From Mycolicibacterium iranicum (GTDB lineage Bacteria > Actinomycetota > Actinomycetes > Mycobacteriales > Mycobacteriaceae): a stretch of DNA of 64,000 bases. The DNA lies in the NCBI RefSeq assembly GCF_014190915.1, contig NZ_JACHVU010000001.1, positions 310,001 through 374,000 on the forward strand, given 5' to 3'. The notes under the pieces are model-generated. The model did no database searches. It was not told where the DNA came from and saw nothing but the letters and a program-made list of their open reading frames with translations. The translations under genes were made by a program, and so were the position numbers. Of the stretch, positions 60,966 through 64,000 are shown piece after piece. The number at the start of each line of letters is the position of its first letter. Position 1 is the stretch's first letter.

Positions 60966-61170
60966 GAATCGTGGTTACCCGCTCAGGACCGACCTCACCC
61001 CCCGCGCAGGCAGACCCGTGCGCGTTTCCACTCCTGTCGCGACGCCGCCAGCAAAGCGCGCAGCGACCAGGTCGGAATCATCCTGTGATGCCACTGTGAC
61101 GAAAGTTGACAGTGAGTCTGCTGGGATTAGGGTGGACACGCCTCACCCGATTCCGCGATAGGAGCCGCCC

Positions 61171-62244
61171 GTGCCGACTCCGACCGCAAACTTCCGGCGC
61201 GCCCTGACCGGGGTGGTCCTCGCCGCCGTCCTGGCGACATCCACCGGCGCCCCGACGGCACAGGCGGCGAGCGCGCGGGAGCTGCTCGCCGCCGCGATCG
61301 CCAACACCAAGGGCTCCTACCTCGTCTACAACTTCGGGGGCGGATTCCCGGCGCCGATGCTCGATGCCGGCGGCAACTGGTACGAGATGAACAGCGGCGG
61401 CCGGCTGATGATCATCAAGTCCGCCTCGCAACGGCTGGCCCCGCGCCTGCTCGCGGACTCGCACACCGGATACCAGGCACGCTGCGAGAGCGATCCGCGG
61501 GCGCGCACCGGCGAAGGGCTGTGGCAGGCGTCCGAGATCTATCCGCCGCTGCAGGCCTGGCAGGCGCTCGGGCAGCCGACGATCGCGATCAACGCGAACT
61601 TCTTCGACGTCCGTGGGCAGCAGGGCGGGTCCTGGAAGACGACGGGCTGCAGCTCTCCGCTCGGCGCCTACGTCGACAACACCCGCAACCTCGGCCGCAC
61701 CAACGCCGCCGTGACGGGCACGCTCGCCTATGCGGGCAAGCAGGGACTCTCCGGCGGGGACGAGAACTGGATGGCGCTGTCGACGATGATCCTGCCGGTG
61801 CAGGGTGCGCCGTTCGTGGTGGCGCCGAGCAGCGACACCGACTACGACGCCGCGACCCCGGTCATCGCCGGCCTGCTCGACGAGGGCACCCGCTTCGTCG
61901 CGGTGGCGGGGCTCGGGCTCCTCTCACCCGGGGACACCGGCCAGCTCAACGATCCCGGGCCCAGCGCGGCGCGAACGGCGCTGGCGTACGTGAAGGACCG
62001 GGACGAGATGTATGTGTTCCAGGGCGGCAGCTACACCCCGGACCAGATCCAGGACCTGTTCCGGGGCCTGGGCAGCGACACCGCGGTGCTCCTCGACGGG
62101 GGCGGATCGTCGGCCATCGTCCTGCGCCGCGACACCGGCGGCATGTGGGCGGGCGCTGGTTCGCCCCGCGGCTCGTGCGACACGATGGCGGTGCTGTGTG
62201 ATTCGCGCGAGCGCGCGCAACCCGCCTGGCTCGCCTTCAACTAG
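61171..62244 (+). CDS. Secreted phosphodiester glycosidase-like protein (NAGPA/DUF2233)
   Basis: A 357-residue exported protein with a signal peptide (ALTGVVLAAVLATSTGAPTAQA) and a phosphodiester glycosidase domain: PTIAINANFFDVRG is the conserved N-terminal strand and VLLDGGGSSAIVLR holds the catalytic Asp-Gly-Gly-Gly-Ser region of the human uncovering enzyme family. Four Cys appear in the mature part. GTG 61171 follows AGGAGC. Possible role: cutting sugar-phosphodiesters in the envelope; no direct evidence. Confidence 0.87.
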   Translation: MPTPTANFRRALTGVVLAAVLATSTGAPTAQAASARELLAAAIANTKGSYLVYNFGGGFPAPMLDAGGNWYEMNSGGRLMIIKSASQRLAPRLLADSHTGYQARCESDPRARTGEGLWQASEIYPPLQAWQALGQPTIAINANFFDVRGQQGGSWKTTGCSSPLGAYVDNTRNLGRTNAAVTGTLAYAGKQGLSGGDENWMALSTMILPVQGAPFVVAPSSDTDYDAATPVIAGLLDEGTRFVAVAGLGLLSPGDTGQLNDPGPSAARTALAYVKDRDEMYVFQGGSYTPDQIQDLFRGLGSDTAVLLDGGGSSAIVLRRDTGGMWAGAGSPRGSCDTMAVLCDSRERAQPAWLAFN

Positions 62245-62253
62245 CGCGCCCTG

Positions 62254-63012
62254 TCAGACCCCGCACGCGCTGAGCGCGGCATCCCGGGTCTGCGACAGAT
62301 AGCCGCGGCCGAACAGCGCGACGTGGGCCAGCAGCGGGTAGAGCTGATGCAGCGCGATGCGCTCACGCCACTCGGCGTGCAGCTGGTGCCGGGACTGGTA
62401 CCCGTCGAGCACCGCATCCAGGTGCGGGCATCCGAAGAGCGCCAGCATGGCCAGATCCGTCTCCCGGTGACCGCCGTGTGCGGCGGGATCGATCAGCACC
62501 ACTCCCCCGGGCGACCACAGGACATTGCCGCTCCACAGATCGCCGTGAATCCGGGCCGGTGGCTCCCCGTCGTCGAAATCCCCTGCGCGACAACGCTCCC
62601 TGACGCACTCGACGGCCTCCGCGGTGGCGCCGTCCAGCCCGGCGCACGCAGCCATCGGACCCAGGCGGTGCTCGGCGTAGAACACACCCCAGGATTGCTC
62701 GTGGCTGTAGGCCATCGGCAGCGGTTGCCGCAGCGGACCGAAGAACCCCGGGCCGGCCCACCCTGCCGGCGGGGCGCCGAACCCGTCCGCCCCCGCGTCA
62801 TGGGTGCGGGCCAACCGGGCACCGAACTCGCGGGCGGCCTCGCGGGTCGGCGCGCCCGTTTCGACCCGCTCCAGGGTCAGCGACCCGTCGTCGACAGCGT
62901 GCACACGGGCGCACGGCACGCCACCCTCGGCGGCGGCCAGCCACGCCAGGCCGGCCGCCTCGCAGGCGAAGAAGCCGTTCGGCGCGTGGCCATTTCGTTT
63001 GACGAACGGCAC
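62254..63012 (-). CDS. Fructosamine kinase-family protein
   Basis: A kinase-like protein of the FN3K family, about 252 residues. It has the Gly/Glu N-lobe (APNGFFACEAAGLAWLAAA), the catalytic loop RIHGDLWSGNVLW (Asp) and VLIDPAAHGGHRETDLAML (metal-binding Asp). FN3K phosphorylates fructosamines or ribulosamines to reverse glycation. Start choice: GTG 63012 gives the usual VPFVKRNGHAPNG and barely touches the neighbour; GTG 63057 would add 15 residues and overlap the DUF1275 gene by 41 bases. Confidence 0.85.
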   Translation of the reverse strand: MPFVKRNGHAPNGFFACEAAGLAWLAAAEGGVPCARVHAVDDGSLTLERVETGAPTREAAREFGARLARTHDAGADGFGAPPAGWAGPGFFGPLRQPLPMAYSHEQSWGVFYAEHRLGPMAACAGLDGATAEAVECVRERCRAGDFDDGEPPARIHGDLWSGNVLWSPGGVVLIDPAAHGGHRETDLAMLALFGCPHLDAVLDGYQSRHQLHAEWRERIALHQLYPLLAHVALFGRGYLSQTRDAALSACGV

Positions 63013-63016
63013 CGCG

Positions 63017-63697
63017 TCAGCTTTCGCCGCCACGGCCGAACCAGAAGATCGCGGCACTGACGGCGATGACGAGAGCGGCCAGTCCGATGATCGGCGCGAC
63101 CGTGAAGCGGGTCAGCGTGGCACCCACGACGGCCCCCGCGCACATCGTCAGCACCACGCCGTAGCGCAGCTTCTCGCGGTCGCCCGTGCCGCCGGCCAGC
63201 CTGCTGTCGAAACCGATGCCGACGATCGTGGACGTGAGCACCGTGGTGGACAGCTCCTGTATCCCGAACTGGCGCGCCGTCGCGTTCTGGCTACCGAAAG
63301 CCACTGCGAGACCGCAGATCAGGATGAGCTTCGTGTTGTCGTGGTAGTGCAGCACACCGGCGCCGGCCAGGATCGCCAGCACCACGAGGATCGCGACCTC
63401 GATGCCCAGGGCCGTCACCAGCCACACCCGCACCCGGCGGTCGAGGTGGCGCGACAGCCTGCCGCCGATGATCGTGCCGACGACGAACCCGGCGAACGCC
63501 ACCACCGCGGCGGTGAGGTCGACGCCCGAATGCGGTACGAACCAGAACCCGAGGAAGATGACGTTGCCCGTCATGTTCGCGACGAACACGTGGCCGAGCA
63601 CCAGCACGCTGACGGCGTCGATCAGACCGGTGGTGAACGTCAGCAGGAGCAGGGCTGTGACCGTCTGCCGTCGGGATACCGGCGAGGGGATGCCCAC
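63017..63697 (-). CDS. DUF1275 (YoaK-type) membrane protein
   Basis: A 226-residue protein with six helices: FTTGLIDAVSVLVLGHVFVANMTGNVIFLGFW is the DUF1275 signature. GTG 63697 starts it. FN3K follows at once on the same strand, and the mce1-associated gene lies 7 bases upstream, so the region may be one transcript from the mce1 operon. Transport function is assumed for the family but no substrate is known. Confidence 0.87.
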   Translation of the reverse strand: MGIPSPVSRRQTVTALLLLTFTTGLIDAVSVLVLGHVFVANMTGNVIFLGFWFVPHSGVDLTAAVVAFAGFVVGTIIGGRLSRHLDRRVRVWLVTALGIEVAILVVLAILAGAGVLHYHDNTKLILICGLAVAFGSQNATARQFGIQELSTTVLTSTIVGIGFDSRLAGGTGDREKLRYGVVLTMCAGAVVGATLTRFTVAPIIGLAALVIAVSAAIFWFGRGGES

Positions 63698-63704
63698 GGC
63701 GGAC

Positions 63705-64000
63705 TTACAGCTGCGGAGTCAGATCGAACGACGTGATGGTCGACATCCGGATGATGCGCCAGTCCCCGCCTTCGCGGTGCATCGTCAAGCGGTACGACAG
63801 ATAGCGAAGCGCCGGAATGTTTTTCGTGACCGGACTGGTGGCCACCGAGTTGGTGTAGACGAGCGCTGTGGCCTCCGTCGGCACGCTGGGGGGCGAGATG
63901 GACTCGACGGCGGCACCCATCACCTCGGTGGTGTTGGTGACCTGAGCCTGTTTGTTGGGTTCGACGATCGCGTCGATGTAGCGGCGGTACTCCTCGGCGA
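63705..64000 (-). CDS. Mce1-associated membrane protein, C-terminal part (Rv0178/Mam1D type; truncated by window edge)
   Basis: The frame is open from the window end to the stop at 63705, giving the last 98 residues or so. The sequence EEYRRYIDAIVEPNK, then PPSVPTEATALVYTNSVATS and GDWRIIRMSTITSFDLTPQL, is the NTF2-like exported domain of Mce-associated proteins. The locus order (sigG, pirin, then mce1 end) matches M. tuberculosis Rv0178, the last gene of the mce1 operon. The start and membrane helix lie outside the window. Mce-associated proteins support the Mce1 lipid importer. Confidence 0.8.
   Translation of the reverse strand, partial: AEEYRRYIDAIVEPNKQAQVTNTTEVMGAAVESISPPSVPTEATALVYTNSVATSPVTKNIPALRYLSYRLTMHREGGDWRIIRMSTITSFDLTPQL

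Overview
This window is chromosomal DNA of a fast-growing mycobacterium (Mycolicibacterium type). The evidence is a very high GC content, many GTG starts, 4-bp ATGA/GTGA gene overlaps, and an almost unbroken set of genus-specific genes: mmpL3, mmpL11, the Rv0203 hemophore family, omamA/omamB, zmp1, ldt, ricR, ilvD, sigG, the Rv0183 lipase and an mce1-associated gene. Gene order follows M. tuberculosis Rv0206c down to Rv0178 on the opposite orientation. M. tuberculosis correspondences are from knowledge of these families and their order, not from a database search.

Region 1 (1-12030) is the mycolate/heme export locus. It holds the C-terminal part of MmpL3, an AI-2E family membrane protein (Rv0205 type), an LPG-synthase-like membrane protein (Rv0204c type), a DUF3054 protein, a PrrA/PrrB-like two-component system, two tandem Rv0203-like heme-binding secreted proteins, MmpL11 and its overlapping partner (Rv0201c type), then a small alpha/beta hydrolase.

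Region 2 (12116-26203) holds a proline-rich membrane protein, an unusual methyltransferase + MTHFR-like pair, omamB-omamA, zmp1, a SnoaL protein, a DCC thiol oxidoreductase, a PGRS-repeat protein without a PE domain, a DUF4129-MoxR-DUF58 operon and an LdtMt4-type L,D-transpeptidase.

Region 3 (26391-34442) has a thiamine-binding-type protein, a VOC-PadR pair preceded by a perfect palindrome, a glycosyltransferase, a lipoprotein, a 13E12-type HNH protein with two consensus DnaA boxes upstream, a DUF305-ricR operon with a perfect RicR box, and ilvD.

Region 4 (34442-52707) is an accessory block of about 18 kb between ilvD and the Rv0187 homologue. It carries a LysE exporter, an S1-like secreted protease, an MpaB-type oxygenase, a carboxylesterase, an ABC-F ATPase, a formylglycine-generating enzyme, two convergent PQQ-propeller membrane paralogues, and a tight four-gene operon (NCS1 permease, ureohydrolase, TPP decarboxylase, SSS symporter) divergent from a double-length Lrp regulator. 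I read this operon as a guanidino-compound or 2-ketoarginine catabolic system; it is the best candidate for an undescribed system here.

Region 5 (52816-64000) returns to conserved order: Rv0187-, Rv0185- and Rv0184-type genes, a lipoprotein hydrolase lacking its nucleophile motif, the monoacylglycerol lipase, sigG with a RecA-NDp-like leaderless promoter, MarR, pirin, a GSDH-like lipoprotein, an SRPBCC protein, a secreted phosphodiester glycosidase, a fructosamine kinase, a DUF1275 protein and the truncated end of the mce1 operon. No rRNA, tRNA, CRISPR array or insertion sequence was seen, and no stretch over 300 bases lacks a gene.
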